A stretch of 64,000 nt of DNA from Lateolabrax maculatus (Eukaryota; Chordata; Actinopteri; Acropomatiformes; Lateolabracidae): assembly GCA_031216445.1 (NCBI GenBank), contig CM062210.1, positions 12,969,501 through 13,033,500 of the forward strand. The letters run 5' to 3'. Of the stretch, positions 33,711 through 45,534 are shown in pieces. The notes under the pieces are model-generated. The model was not told where the DNA came from, did no database searches, and saw nothing but the letters and a program-made list of their open reading frames with translations. The first letter of the stretch is position 1; each line of letters opens with the position of its first letter. Both the position numbers and the translations under genes were made by a program.

Positions 33711-33879
33711 CTTCTTACCCCTGTCCTCTCTCCTCTCTCCTTTACCTCCTTCCTTTCTAACCACTCTACTATCCTTCCCTCTCATCTACTTATCTCCTGC
33801 TCCCCTCTTGTCCCGCTCACCAACATTTTACACTCAGGTTCAGTCAGACGGTCTTATCAAGAGCAACCTACAAAAGATA

Positions 33880-34005
33880 GAAAAAGGTAAGCGACCGGTG
33901 TGTTGCAACAGCCATGTGCCCGGTTGATGCGTTCAAGAGCACATCATAGAGCGGACTTTCAACCTATGATGTGTAGGCACATAACCACTAGGTCTCTTTA
34001 CTACA
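33880..34005 (-). mobile_element. tRNA-derived SINE remnant
   Basis: The minus strand has GACCTAGTGGTTAT (33994-33981), like a pol III A box, and GGTTGAAAGTC (33964-33954), like a B box, about 20 bp apart, as in the head of tRNA-type SINEs. The body continues toward 33880. The A-to-B distance is shorter than usual and the cloverleaf is not intact, so this is not a tRNA gene. Confidence 0.5.
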
Positions 34006-34012
34006 CCATTTC

Positions 34013-34975
34013 CTCTGCTCCCTTTATCCCATTTCCTTAGTGAGAACAGAGTGTATGTGGGTGCTTGTGCATGTGTGCTTATGTCAGTGTACGTGTGTGC
34101 ACGTGCTTGACCATATAGGCTATATGTGTGTAAATGATGGTGGCGGAGTTAATATGAAATCTGCGGCAAAGAACAGACTGTACCTTCAATAAAAAAAAGT
34201 AGGACCCACAGTAGATCTCTACTTCGAAATGAATTGATTCAGTCTCCAGACACTATTTGCCCAATTTCCTATATTATCTTCTCTCTATCATTTACCATAC
34301 ATCAGTTATCATTGAGACTCATTTATGAGGCCTATTTCATCTTTAGAGAATTTTCAGATGATAGAAAACTGATCTCTTCTGCTTTGGTATTACTTTTGAC
34401 TGTGGCCCAATCTCAGAGCGGGCAGAGCTGAAATTGCTTTAATATTCTCTCAGTTTCAGCGTGTTGCTGCCATAGTACTTTGTATTACAACAGCACAGTC
34501 ATAGGGTTGACTAACAAGAAAAAAATCAAGTTAACTTTAAATGTTTAAACTTTTTAAATGAGACCCTGTGACACATCGCCACAAAGTGCTCATGGGCAGG
34601 GCATTGAAGTCCAATAGGCCAATGCCAGGGCTGCTCAGTAGCCAACGAAACAAGTCTGTGAATGTAATTCCCAAGTGTGAGCGTGTGTGTGTTTGATTAA
34701 CCTCTAATTGCAGCTACTCCCCCAAGCCGTTAAGACTAATAACATTTTTTTAGTTAATCCCTCTTGTTATTTGAAACGCTCTGTTTGACTAAACTGACTT
34801 CCACAGTTTCCAAAATTAATTGGTAAAATTAGCAGAAAGGATCAAGTTGAAGGTTGAAGTTTACTTACATTAAATGTGTTGGAAGCAGTTTTTACTCATT
34901 TTGCTGTCTGTCTTCAGTCCTTTGCCATCCCTTTATAATGTATGAGGATGACACAGTATGCACAGTGTCTCTATA
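34013..34975. other. AT-rich spacer with possible regulatory piece
   Basis: TG-rich words at 34050-34110. The part at about 34560-34740 is balanced (CACATCGCCACAAAGTGC, CCAATAGGCCAATGCC) and may be a small conserved element. No gene. Confidence 0.38.
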
Positions 34976-35080
34976 AGGGCTGCTTGATATGGTTGAAAAT
35001 ATTGTCAAGATATCTTTGAATATCTTACGATACCAATATGTATCATGATATGGTGAGGAAAATGCAACCATTTCAACTAA
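34976..35080. repeat. Probable dispersed repeat, GATATGG-type
   Basis: GGGCTGCTTGATATGGTTG, then AATATTGTCAAGATATC, TACGATACCAATATGTATC and ATGATATGGTGAGG. This order matches a widespread fish repeat that begins GGCTGGGCGATATGG. The copy is diverged and its right end is uncertain. Confidence 0.5.
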
Positions 35081-35530
35081 TTTTGTTGTTTTTTAATAAC
35101 AGCTTGCTTAGAATCATTAATTTAGGACAAAAGAAATTTGTGTTGACTGATAACATGATACAATCAACACACAGTTTTGATACAAATGTATGTGATTATC
35201 TTTCCAGTTTGCCATTTATAGCTACAAATAATGAACAAAGTTTCACTGTGGCTGGTAAGGCCTCGTGAACAGTGTTTATCCGTCTCTACGTGATGATTGA
35301 ACTAAATGCTGGTGTCATTAGCAGACGTTGGCTCATAGCTGGGAGGCACTGGTGATGCTCAGCAGTTAGCATTAAACTGCTAACGAAGCGCATGTGAAGC
35401 CATGCATACATGACATTTATTACATTAAACAACAACACCCGGGTGCTGCTTAGAGCAAGACACTGATCCCTTGTTGGATAATGCATAATTACCCCAGACA
35501 TTGTGAATCTGGTACACAGACACACTTACA
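35081..35530. other. AT-rich spacer, no gene seen
   Basis: May include the rest of the dispersed repeat to its left. Open frames of about 76-79 codons have no recognisable content. Confidence 0.42.
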
Positions 35531-35534
35531 CACT

Positions 35535-35536
<2 letters not shown>

Positions 35537-35611
<75 letters not shown>
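35537..35611. repeat. (CA)n microsatellite, longest uninterrupted array
   Basis: About 37 uninterrupted CA units (75 bp), the longest pure dinucleotide array in the window. Confidence 0.99.
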
Positions 35612-35614
<3 letters not shown>

Positions 35615-36249
35615 GGAGGAGTCACCTTAACACAAGCATTGAGACATGTGCATACGCACATAGCAAATGACTCAATAAGACAATTAAATACACTGCATTT
35701 GAATCATTTATAAACAAACACAGCTCCCATTGTGTCTCTCTCACACACACACACACTTCTATGTTGTATAAGTATTTATGAATAGCAGGCAAAGCGTGTT
35801 TTTATCCAAACCACCTTACAATACAGTCACACATACACATTGTTACTAAAGATATATTTTTTAATTATATATTCATTCAAACATTTTAGTAAATTGTCTC
35901 TGAATATATGTATAATTCTTCTGTTTGCCGTTTTTTTGTAAAAAGTCAGGCTCCTGTCTTAAGAAACATATGAACAGATCTTAATTTACCAATGTGTTGT
36001 TCAGCCACACATTGAAATACATTAGTATTTATTGTAAATGGCTTAGTTGAGACGTTTGTAATTGCTTTATTAAGAAAATAGTTGCCAACTTTAAAGCAAA
36101 TTGATTTTATGTCCTCAACTTTTTTCCTCCCCATTTTTCCTAAAAAAAATAGCATTTGAGATGTTTATAGATTTGCATGTGGTTAAGTAGTAAACATTGT
36201 TTAGTTGTCAAAAGGATCAGAAGCCAGTCATGCTAGGAGTTAAAGAGAT
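35612..36249. other. AT-rich spacer
   Basis: A short CA array is at about 35743-35756, and an ATTTGCAT octamer at 36171-36178. No gene. Confidence 0.48.
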
Positions 36250-36430
36250 CCCTATTTCTTTGTGTGCTTTGGGCTACAGTGATAGTGATCTCCTGCTGAG
36301 ATGGAATTAACCATAAACTCATTTGCAGTGCCATGACCTGGATTATGGGAAAGGTGGGTCATGACAGATAGGACACTGTCCTTATTAATATTCAATAAAA
36401 CAATAGAGGATGATATGCTGGAGAATCAAA
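36250..36430. promoter_or_regulatory. Candidate conserved noncoding block
   Basis: GGAATTAACCATAAACTC, TTATTAATATTCAATAAAAC and CATGACCTGGATTATGG in unique sequence. Confidence 0.28.
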
Positions 36431-36839
36431 GGCTCAGCAGGTGGGACTCGTCTAAATTCTGTTAGCACTGAAAAAGAAAGGATAACCATGGTGATTATCA
36501 CTATGCCCACTACAAAAACTACTGAAAAAAAAAACAAGCAAATAAAACAACTTCAACCCATTCAATGTATTTATGAAAATATAGACTGTAAAAGTTCAAA
36601 CTGATTGCAAAAATGAGTCACTTGGAGTGCAGTAAATAATATGTTCTTGGTATAAGTTTCTTCCAACCTAAGAGAAAATGCTAACTTTATTTTCTACAGG
36701 AAAAGCTAGTCTCCTTTTTATATTTATTGTTCCATCTCACATGCAAGACAACAAATCCCAAAATTTAGCAGCATACCTTTTGAAAATGACAGTTACATGT
36801 GCCACTTCTTAAATGAGACTGCTTAAATGACTCTGAGAA
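36431..36839. other. AT-rich spacer, no gene seen
   Basis: Nothing recognised. Confidence 0.48.
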
Positions 36840-37165
36840 ACAGATTGCTTCCAGTCAAGTCCTGCCTACAATATATTTGCCATGCTGCATATTCATTATT
36901 AAAGAATCACTGGATGTTTACGCAATACAGAGGATAGGAAATAAAGAGAGCGGTAGGGAAACAGAGAAAGAGTGTGCATAGCATGTGGAGGCCATTATTT
37001 TTGGCGTGCTCCAAGGCTGGGAGAATTAGAAAATATCATTCTGTCAGGGTGATTTGATAGTGCGATGAAAAATGTCAGAAGTGGAGATGACAAATCATGG
37101 TGCTGAGGAGAGGGGACTGGGAGACAGGGGATGTCATTTGTCATGAGTGCCATTTGACTGCACCC
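36840..37165. promoter_or_regulatory. Candidate conserved noncoding regulatory block
   Basis: Contains CATGCTGCATATTCATTATT, GGAGGCCATTATTTTTGGCG, AGGGTGATTTGATAGTGCG, GATGACAAATCATGG and GATGTCATTTGTCATGAG. The last holds a TGTCATTTGTCAT repeat of a TGTCA (TALE-homeodomain-type) word. No coding frame. Confidence 0.38.
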
Positions 37166-37605
37166 CTCCCTCCCCCTACCTCCCTCCCATCTGCCTCCTC
37201 TTCCACATCTCATCCTTTCTCTCGCGCCCCTTACTCCTCAACTTCCTCTTCTTTTACCTCCTTCGTTGTCTGCCTGTCTCTCCCTTCCATTCTCTTTTCA
37301 TTGTAATGATGTATTTGAACAAATCTTTCTTCATCCTCCCTCTCATACACCCTTGCCTGTCCCTCCCCAATATTACCTCAGTTTCCACCTACTTACATTA
37401 ACAGCAGTACAGTATTTATAACTTTATAAAAATTCCATCCATTTCTGACTCAGCGCACAAGAAGAAAGGAATCACATTTATTTAAATGTCTTGTTTTCTC
37501 CTCCTTGTCTCTACATCATCTTTTCCTCTCTTCCCACTTTTTCTTCTTCTTCCTCTTCTTTTAATTCCTGCTCCTACTCCTCCTCCCAGTTACACACACA
37601 CACAC
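37166..37605. repeat. Pyrimidine-rich region ending in short CA array
   Basis: CCTCC/TCTTC-rich segments at 37166-37290 and 37500-37590 with a short CA array at about 37593-37608. Frames here are Ser/Leu/Pro-rich low complexity. Confidence 0.8.
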
Positions 37606-37689
37606 ACAAATGCACATAGACATGAAGCGCACGCCCACACATTTCATATACATACATACATACACACATATGCACGGTCAAAATGTGAA

Positions 37690-37990
37690 GCCTGGTGACA
37701 TTTCAGCATTTTATCTTCTGTGCTGGTTGTTTCTGGTCTTGACAAAGAGGTTAGTGATGCAAGTTAAATCACATTGCAATTAAAATATTTAGATAATTGT
37801 TATTGCGCAGCTAGTGAAATTGCAAAAATGCTGAAAAATAAAATTCTGGCGATTGAAAGGAAAAAAACCTTTTTGAACAGATCATAACACAAATCATGAA
37901 TTCTACTGTGCATATTCAGCCATCATCTGTGCTCCAATGCAACAACATTTGCAGTGATTATAAGGAATACACTTTGAAAACACATTCATA
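37690..37990. promoter_or_regulatory. Weak candidate regulatory block
   Basis: Unique sequence with TGCAATTAAAATATTTAG, AGATAATTGTTATTGCGC and TAGTGAAATTGC. AT-rich, so weakly supported. Confidence 0.25.
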
Positions 37991-38165
37991 CTCCTACTGT
38001 TCCTCCTGCTGATTGTCTCTGTGTCTACCTCGTTGCCCTCAATTCACCCTTTCTCTCCTACAGTATCTCCTGCCCTCGTTCCCTCACCCCCTTGTCCCCC
38101 TCCTCTTTTACCCTCCTTGGCCTATCAAACCCCTCCTTCCACTATAGCCTGAAGGTGCTATGTAT
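37991..38165. other. CT-rich spacer
   Basis: TCCTCC- and CCCTC-rich sequence, no gene. Confidence 0.5.
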
Positions 38166-38168
38166 CTA

Positions 38169-38322
38169 TGTGTGTGTGTGTGTGTGTGGGTGTGTGGGTG
38201 TGTGTAAGAAAAATATATAAACAGTAAGAGAAGCATACATGCATTCATATATATTCCTGTATGTGTGTTAATGTGTGTGTGCCTGTGTGTGTGTGTGGTT
38301 TTTTTTTTCAGGGGGGTGGGGG
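38169..38322. repeat. (TG)n arrays with T-run and G-rich end
   Basis: TG array at 38169-38205, more TG at about 38263-38300, then a T-run and GGGGGGTGGGGGGGGTGG at about 38311-38328, a G-quadruplex-like tract. Confidence 0.9.
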
Positions 38323-38329
38323 GGGTGGC

Positions 38330-38555
38330 TAGTTGCTTTGTTGGGTCTGGCCATCCTCAGTGTAGCGTGGTCTGTAGCTCCGTCCAGGGCCTTAATACTG
38401 GGGTAATTAAGGAACAGCTTCAAGGTTGCATGGACACAAGACAATCCAGGCCTAATGAAGTATCGATCGGCCGCATTGGGCCCCATGCTTGGACTAAAGC
38501 AAGCTGACATTCATTTAGAGCAGGGCCACTGCAGGGAGAGCTAACACACACATGC
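38330..38555. promoter_or_regulatory. Candidate conserved noncoding regulatory block
   Basis: Compact unique block with CCTTAATACTGGGGTAATTA, CCAGGCCTAATGAAGTATCG, CGATCGGCCGCATTGGG and TGACATTCATTTAGAGC. Overlapping frames on both strands (80 codons each) are broken by repeats at both edges. Among the better candidates by appearance. Confidence 0.42.
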
Positions 38556-38558
38556 ACA

Positions 38559-38727
38559 CACACACACACACACACACACTGTGCACACATCACAAAAGCA
38601 GGCTGATGACAATATAAGAGACTCAACGGCACTCGGTTTTAATCACATGGGAAACAATGAAGAGCCTCGTTTAGAGCCGCTGGGTGTGTGTGTGTGTGTG
38701 CACACGTGTGTGTGTGTGTGTGTGTGT
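38559..38727. repeat. (CA)n and (TG)n arrays in inverted arrangement
   Basis: CA array at about 38559-38579 and TG array at 38684-38727 (with an inner CACACG), about 105 bp of unique sequence between them. The arrays are reverse complements. Confidence 0.95.
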
Positions 38728-39760
38728 CCCTCCATCTCTCTATCACACTATGAACAACCAATAGGAGGCTCAAAGCAATCTCCCACTGAAAACAGTACTG
38801 ATTATACCAATGATGATTATGGTGATAATGATCGTCCTGCCATCAGCCTGGTCATTACTGTCTGTTGCATATAAAGAAAATGTGTCACACCTTACAATCA
38901 ATGTCATCACCATTTTGTTTTCAACAGGAGGGTAATAACCCAATTCACATTATCTCAACCTATTATATTTACATTTTAATTTTCTCACATTTAGCAACCT
39001 GTCTGACAACCTCATCCAATCCAATTTAAGCTAAGGCTGCACAACATGATACCTTTATAGATTTTTAAAAAACTAATATTAGCATAGGCAGATATAGATC
39101 AGTCAGTGGAGCAGCGCCTGTATTCGTCTTGATGTCATCATCATGAGTGTTATAATTTCTTCAGTAAAGTCAAATCCAAACCAAAAACCATAAAATACAT
39201 GTTTCTCCTTGTGTTCTGGGCATTAGCCAACAGAGTGAGCAGGTACATTTGAGGTTTCAGAGTCCTGCTCAGAGACACTTTGAACCGACACATGGTGGCT
39301 GCTGGCACAGTGGCCAGAAATCACACTGGTGACTTTTTTTTTGTTTGTTATGTTATGTTAGGAAATGGCCTCCATTCATATCTGCCATTTCAAAGATATG
39401 ACATCTGCTCTTGAAACTATTCCCATGAAAGCTTAATGTGTGCAGCAGCAGGACTCAGCTGGTGTAATGTACACTGTGTTCTTTGGACTGTACCTTTCAT
39501 TCACTGCTGCATACTGTCTACTCACAGGCCTACATATTATATTGCATAGAAAAAGTTGTGGCTGTCAAATATGACTTCACTCTAGCTGCAACAGTGACAG
39601 ATATGTGATATTTGTCTACAGTTAGTGTATGGAAACTAACTTTGTACCATATAATGACACACACAAGTAATCAGAAATCTATTACCACACATCAAGCTCT
39701 CTGACCCTAACTGACACCAACTGTGCTTGCTTTTGTACACGTGAATGCATATATATGAAT

Positions 39761-39762
<2 letters not shown>
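38728..39762. other. AT-rich spacer, no gene seen
   Basis: GGCTGCACAACATGATACC at about 39033-39051 resembles the start of the dispersed repeat seen at 34976, but the rest does not match clearly. No exon is supported. Confidence 0.45.

Positions 39763-39804
<42 letters not shown>
39763..39804. repeat. (TG)n microsatellite
   Basis: Pure TG array of about 21 units. Confidence 0.98.
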
Positions 39805-39807
<3 letters not shown>

Positions 39808-40199
39808 TGCATCCATAGGGTCCACTGTTACAATTCCCACCTCAGCCAGGGGCTTGGTGATTATGTCTCTGATTGACATATGCTTGGATTCACATCTATT
39901 GGCCTACTTCTGCACTGATTGAAGACTTGACTTCTCATCTCCAGACAACTTTATCAAGGCAGTAATGGTCAGACAATCAGACTGACAGACAGAGACAAAA
40001 GAATAAAGAGGAGAGAGAGACAGAGACACAGAAAGGACGAGTTGAACATGAATGATCTTGATTATAATGGGTATAAGTGCTGTTTTTTTCTTGAAAACTG
40101 TGATGCAAGTACCCTAAATCTCCCTCTCTCTCTGTTCCACAAATCCACAAACACATACGTTCCTAAACTATGCCAAAAAAAAAAAAAAAATCTATGAGC
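39805..40199. other. Spacer with GA-rich and A-rich pieces
   Basis: GA-rich at 39985-40035 and a poly-A run at about 40174-40190. No gene. Confidence 0.48.
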
Positions 40200-40860
40200 A
40201 TAACTTTGCCATTAAAACATTCATAATTGCGCAAAAACTGCTCTGCTGGCACTCTTTACTCCCACGACAATAGAGCTACATGTTCAGTGGCTATTATTTC
40301 TCGTCCTTCTATTCAAATGTATTTAAATGAGAGATGTTTAGATCCACTCTGCGCTGGCAAAACAGTCTAATGCTGAGAGCTGCGCAAAGATGGGGCACTG
40401 CTGTCCAACTTATATCTATAACCATGATTTTGAGGACGTAACCCCACTCTCACCCCTGCAGTCCAAGCAACTTTTAAACCTGCAGTTAAAGCGCTGACTT
40501 CACATTACTATGCCTCCCCCCCCTCCCTTGATCTGGCGGCGTACTGTGAATTTTTGAGCAGCGCCAAAATGCTCTCATTTTAACTGATCGCTCCAATCAT
40601 ATGCAAATGTGGCAGGCAGGTGGGGGGATATCTTTCAGCGGTAATTGGCGGTTTTCTAATGGAGACTTCGGGTGTCAGTTGGAAATATGTTTTAAGCCTT
40701 AATGAGTTTTGACGGGTCGGATCAGAAAGCGCCTGGCGCGCAACTGTGTGTATGAGTGTGTGTGTGTGTGTGTGTGTATGTATGCTTGTGTGTCTGCGCA
40801 TGTGTCTGCGCTGCCACGCCGAACCTGATGCATTTTTAAACAGAACCAATTACCCCACAT
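40200..40860. promoter_or_regulatory. Candidate conserved noncoding regulatory block
   Basis: About 600 bp of unique sequence with relatively high GC and CpG: GGCTATTATTTCTCG, CTGCGCTGGCAAAAC, TCTGGCGGCGTACTGTG, CAATCATATGCAAATGTGG (octamer ATGCAAAT at 40601-40608), CAGCGGTAATTGGCGG, GCCTTAATGAGTTTTGACGG and CGCCTGGCGCGC. A short TG array (about 40757-40778) sits near its right edge. No credible frame. It is one of the more convincing regulatory-looking blocks. Confidence 0.45.
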
Positions 40861-43380
40861 AGTGAGTTTTACTGAAACATTTTTATTGTGTAATACCCGT
40901 CACGTATAGAGACATCAGCATTCATTAAACTCACAGTCACAGCCAGGTGATACCCAAGGTAATCCAGAACAAAAGGGGAGAGCGACTCAAAATGGATGCT
41001 AAATGCAACTGACTCGGGAGGGTCAAATATAACCTTTCATATGATAATCACATGCACTCACACCAACTTCATAAAACTCAATTCAAGTGTTTCATAAAAA
41101 TGTAAAATAAAATAACAGAGGATACTGGATCGGATTGTTTTAAAAAGTGAATAGTTGTTTTATGTTTCAAAAGAAAGATGTGTAAGTATTTTTTTTTTTT
41201 TTTTTACACAGCTACGCTTATGATAGGACTGTTATCATATGTGAGCACTTCAAAGATATGCGACAAATAAACTACATGTCATGGATGCATAAATACTGAG
41301 CCTGGCTGGTATACACTGATTCAAATATCTGTTTCTGTCCGTAAAGTTAAGTATCCATAGCCTAACCGTGATACAAGTTTTGCCACAAAACATGCAGCAG
41401 TTATTCCTTTTGCATTGGTCAAAATGGAGGGACATCTGAAATCCCCCATTAATATGCATGTGTCGCTGTCCCTGCAATTTACAAAGCAACTTATCATTTT
41501 ACCCCGCAATAAAAGTGCAGCAGAGGCAACAGATTGCTTTGACACTCCAAGTGGTTTTAGATTTATTGTGCATAATAAACACATGAGCAGGTTTTGAATG
41601 AAATCATCCAATGCATCTACATCTAGTTTTACTTTATCTGTAGTGGGTGCATGTATAAACGAATGGCTGAGTAGACGGCGGCACTCTGATAGATCATAAA
41701 TCATGTGAATTATAAATCACGGTTTGTTTGGACGTACAAGAGGGGGTTGAGGAGTGAAACTGCTGTCCAGTTTATAAAAGTGTGCATTAATAAGAGATGC
41801 CCTCCTGGGTGGTCGTAAATACAGAAACATGAGGTGGCAGCTGATGATTCGGGGTTTGGAGAATCAGATGATGACTGATTCTGCAGCGGGAATGGCTGCT
41901 AAAGTTTCTTCTACTGGCACCACTTAAAAGGAAAATCTAAAACATTATAGTCTTGGATGGCAAATCAGTATTTGTGACCAAGCAACAGCTCTTTCACAAA
42001 GCTGTACTCCAGGGAGCCAAGAGAACGACAAGGTGACTTAGTGGACTCGAAGACTGTTAAGTCAAGTGTCATTGTATTCTACGAGTTATAAACTACAATG
42101 TGATATGACGTGTTCAGTGTGGTCAATTACTTTTAAAAGTCACATTGACAGTCTCTCAGTTTATTATCAGTACGACAGGATTGGTTCTCGTCAATGAAAA
42201 GATGGACCTGTTTGCATAATGTCAGCTTGACTCCTTGGTGCTCTATAGTGCCGGCACACAAAACATCAAAGAAAAATTCCCATATCAGAGAGGTTCAGCT
42301 TGGTTAATTTAATTCAACCTTCACCACTTATGTATTGTTTATACATTACAGGTATGTTAAAACCCCTTCATTAAAGCCTGTACTTCACCATGACATAGTT
42401 GTTATGAATTGAATTGTGGAGCACTGACTGTAAATTAATAAATGTTAAAAATGATCCTGAAAGCTGAGGAGGAATGCAATGTCCCTGAATGTTGAGGCCT
42501 GCAATCAAGGCTTTCTGTGCAACTAAAGAGTTAAAAAGAATGTATTTAGCAGTACTTTACAAAACAAACCTCCATGTCAATTTATGCCATGTGAAAAAGT
42601 AGGACAGCATAATCCTTTAGCACAAACCCAATCTGGGAGATCTGAAGAGTACGTGATTAATTCTTTGGTATTAATCATGTAATTCTTTCATATAAAACAA
42701 AGCTTAAGCCTTATTTGCTAAGATATTTGACCTTAGCGAGAGTTAAGACATTACAGCTTGGATTTAAAATGCATCTAAAGATTAAAAATGATGGTTGACT
42801 ATTACTGAAGATTATAAACCCAAGGAAAATTGCTTTTTCATTTTGAAACAAAAACTGATTTTAGAAGGGAGCTACAGGGTCAGGTAGTATATAAGGTGAC
42901 AACTTGAACTAGGATACAGCATATTTTCTGATGATAAGAAGGTTAGATAGGAGACATGTTACATTCCTGTGTTTTTTTTTAATTTATTTTTTCATAATTT
43001 CCCCCCCCCCATATCTCCCTTTTTTCAACCAAGCATAGAAATTAAAGTAATACCCTTGTAAGAGAAACAAGATTTGTTCTAAATTTATGCTTCACTGCTT
43101 GAGGCTACGCGGCACCTCAGACACACAGAGTTTATTTGATCTCTGCTCGTTGAGGGGAAAAAATCCTTTATGACTATCAAATGTGTCTCACTCTTTCCCC
43201 GTGAATCTTGTTTACCGATGCTGCCGTGTGTTTATCTGTGAATGAAAATGACTCTAGAGACACCATGCACTCCTTTGCCCCAACAACAACACATATTTCT
43301 TTCATTTCATGGTCTTTACAGAGAGTGGGAAAAAAGTAAAGTGAAAGTACAAGGTCGTTTTCAAAGACATCGGTTTTATA
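40861..43380. other. AT-rich spacer, no gene seen
   Basis: Long AT-rich stretch with a T17 run at 41189-41205 and a C-run at about 43001-43010. A 127-codon minus-strand frame (41321-41704) has no recognisable domain, and two other frames overlap it. A somewhat more balanced piece at 42600-42760 (GTGATTAATTCTTTGG, TTAATCATGTAATTC) may be a weak regulatory element. Confidence 0.45.
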
Positions 43381-44639
43381 ATTCATGCTGAAGTTAGATG
43401 CGGGTCTTCATCTTGAACCAGGGGCCTCGCCAAATGTTTTATTTAAATTCATTGGTCAAATAGTTCATATCTGGGGGGACCCTTCGAGAGGAACTGTTCT
43501 GTATTCATACAAGTACAATAATCAAACTAATCATCAAGTAAACAACTTTCCTCAGTATAAGAAACACAAAAGCTTTTGCGCAGGTTATGCAACAGTCAAT
43601 AATTTCATTGCTGTTGAACGCCCACATGCTGCACCACACACTCATTATAACCTGCCTGTGATCAAACAGACACACATAATCCATTTTATGTCAATAACAT
43701 CTTTACTGAAACTTTTATAAGAGGCGGAAAGCAGCCTGGTTTATAAAATGCTTTTATTTATCTATACTTTGAAAACTTTATAAAACTTTTATACTTTGTA
43801 TAAACATATACATTTTTTTTGAATGAAAGAATTAAAGAAATTACGTGATAATACATTTATTTTTAGTGGGTCTTTCGTTTTCAGATTTACTTAAGGTTAC
43901 AGTTACAATACAAAACAGCCACAATTTCACGTTAAGAAAATTCAAATGTTTGGTATCTAAACAATCACCGTCTTTGTGAAAATTAAAAGTAACTAGATCT
44001 AAAAAGATAACAGATATGTCTGCAATACAGGCAGAATTATGAAAAAAATAACAATATGGTTTCTTGAGAGGGTTATTGTTATTCAATTCAATTAAAATTC
44101 ACTCTATGCAAGGTATCATACAACAAAAGGATTAACAGAGAAACACAATTTACCACTTTCATTTAAGGATGCATTTGGTTTCATTTGCCAACTTGCTAAG
44201 TGTGACCTTCAGCCTAGTCCACCATCAGTGTAAACATATGAAATAATTGTTAGGTTAGTGTAGTAAAGGATGGGCATTTCTACTCATTATTTGTATTGAA
44301 GATTAAACAACTGCATCTTAACATGAAGATGTTAAATTTAGCTTGGCATTCAGCTGATGAATTTGGTAATGACAGGGATAAGGATAAACCACAGAATATC
44401 GTCATTATTATAGTGGACTGCATGTTGGTCCATCCCTGAGGGAGTCAGTACTGTAAACAGCAGGATTAAAGATTATGTCGGCTGGTAATAGGGATCCACT
44501 TCAAGATATCACTGTGAAACGTCCCTTAACCTATAAATTGCCAACTTTCCATCCAGATAATAGAACCTTGTTTTTGTTTAAAGTTATTTCATTAATTCCT
44601 GCTGATTGTAACTTAAGCTCTCAAAGTCTTGTTTCTCTC
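43381..44639. other. AT-rich spacer, no gene seen
   Basis: A 111-codon plus-strand frame at 43385-43720 has no recognisable domain, splice context or codon bias that I can see. The remainder is AT-rich. Confidence 0.45.
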
Positions 44640-44840
44640 AGATGTTGGGGGTTGACTTTGAAGGACGGGGCCTCTGCGGTGTAAAAAAGCGGGGCCTGGC
44701 CTCTGAAGCAGATGAGCCCAGGGGACTGCTCGACACGACATGCACAAACAACTTGTGTTGACCTTGGGGCTCTGGGCAAAAGGCCTTCAAGGTGTATGCA
44801 AAAGCCACGCAGACAGCTCAAAAAGAAGGGTCTGCTTTTG
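44640..44840. promoter_or_regulatory. Candidate conserved noncoding block
   Basis: Unique sequence with GGACGGGGCCTCTGCGG and a partially repeated GCGGGGCCTGGCCTCTG about 35 bp on, then GGCCTTCAAGGTGTATGC. It abuts the TG array. Confidence 0.3.
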
Positions 44841-44842
<2 letters not shown>

Positions 44843-44881
<39 letters not shown>

Positions 44882-44942
44882 TGTGTGTGTGTGTGTGTGT
44901 GTGTTTGTGAGCGTGTGTGTGTGTGTGGGGGAGGGGGGGGGG
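44843..44942. repeat. (TG)n array ending in G-run
   Basis: TG array with GGTG and TTTG interruptions, ending GGGGGAGGGGGGGGGG. About 100 bp in all. Confidence 0.97.
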
Positions 44943-45510
44943 CAGCGTGCATTTTTCAAAAGCAACCAAGGATACCCATAGGCCTGAATTCTATGAAGCT
45001 CTTTGATATGGGCGTCTCAGAGTGTTTATAATTACAAACAAACCCGATCATGATTAAAACATTACTACAGAGCACAGAGGTGGCCAGGGAGAACTCATCT
45101 GACCCTGTGTGTGTGTGTGTGTGCGTGTGCGGGCATGAGCTTGGCGTCGCAGCAGCAACAACAACAACAGGGGTGGCCCTGAAACGCACTTGACATCATC
45201 AACTGTCGCCAACGTTAAGGCGCGCGGTAATGACACGCGATCAGCATGTCACACCTGGAGGGCTGACAGCCAACAGCGCTCATGTCTCTCAGCATGTACT
45301 TTATATGTGTGTGTGTGTGTGCGCGTGTGTTTTCATCATGGCCATGTTTCAAACAGAGCATGTTTCAAAGGGAAGTCTAATCCTCAGAAATGAGGCATGA
45401 GATCAATATTCCCATGTTTAATTGGATGCCGACTGATTTGGTTCAGAAATAGTCGGCACGACATCCCTCCGTCATGGCAATATAGGCCCACATGTCTACC
45501 AATTTGACTC
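44943..45510. promoter_or_regulatory. Candidate conserved noncoding regulatory region
   Basis: Unique sequence interrupted by short TG arrays (45103-45129, about 45306-45330). Features: GTTTATAATTACAAAC, CCCGATCATGATTAAAAC, a CAGCAGCAACAACAACAAC stretch (about 45149-45169), a CpG-dense CGTTAAGGCGCGCGGTAATG near 45213-45232, and GTTTAATTGGATGCCGAC. No protein-like frame. Confidence 0.4.
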
Positions 45511-45534
45511 TTGAGGAAAGCGTGTAAGACGAAG

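Noticed and set aside
41321..41704. 127-codon minus-strand frame
   Set aside because: Non-repetitive, but no recognisable domain, and two other frames overlap it equally well, as expected from chance.
43385..43720. 111-codon plus-strand frame
   Set aside because: No family recognised and no splice signals. Composition is like neighbouring noncoding DNA.
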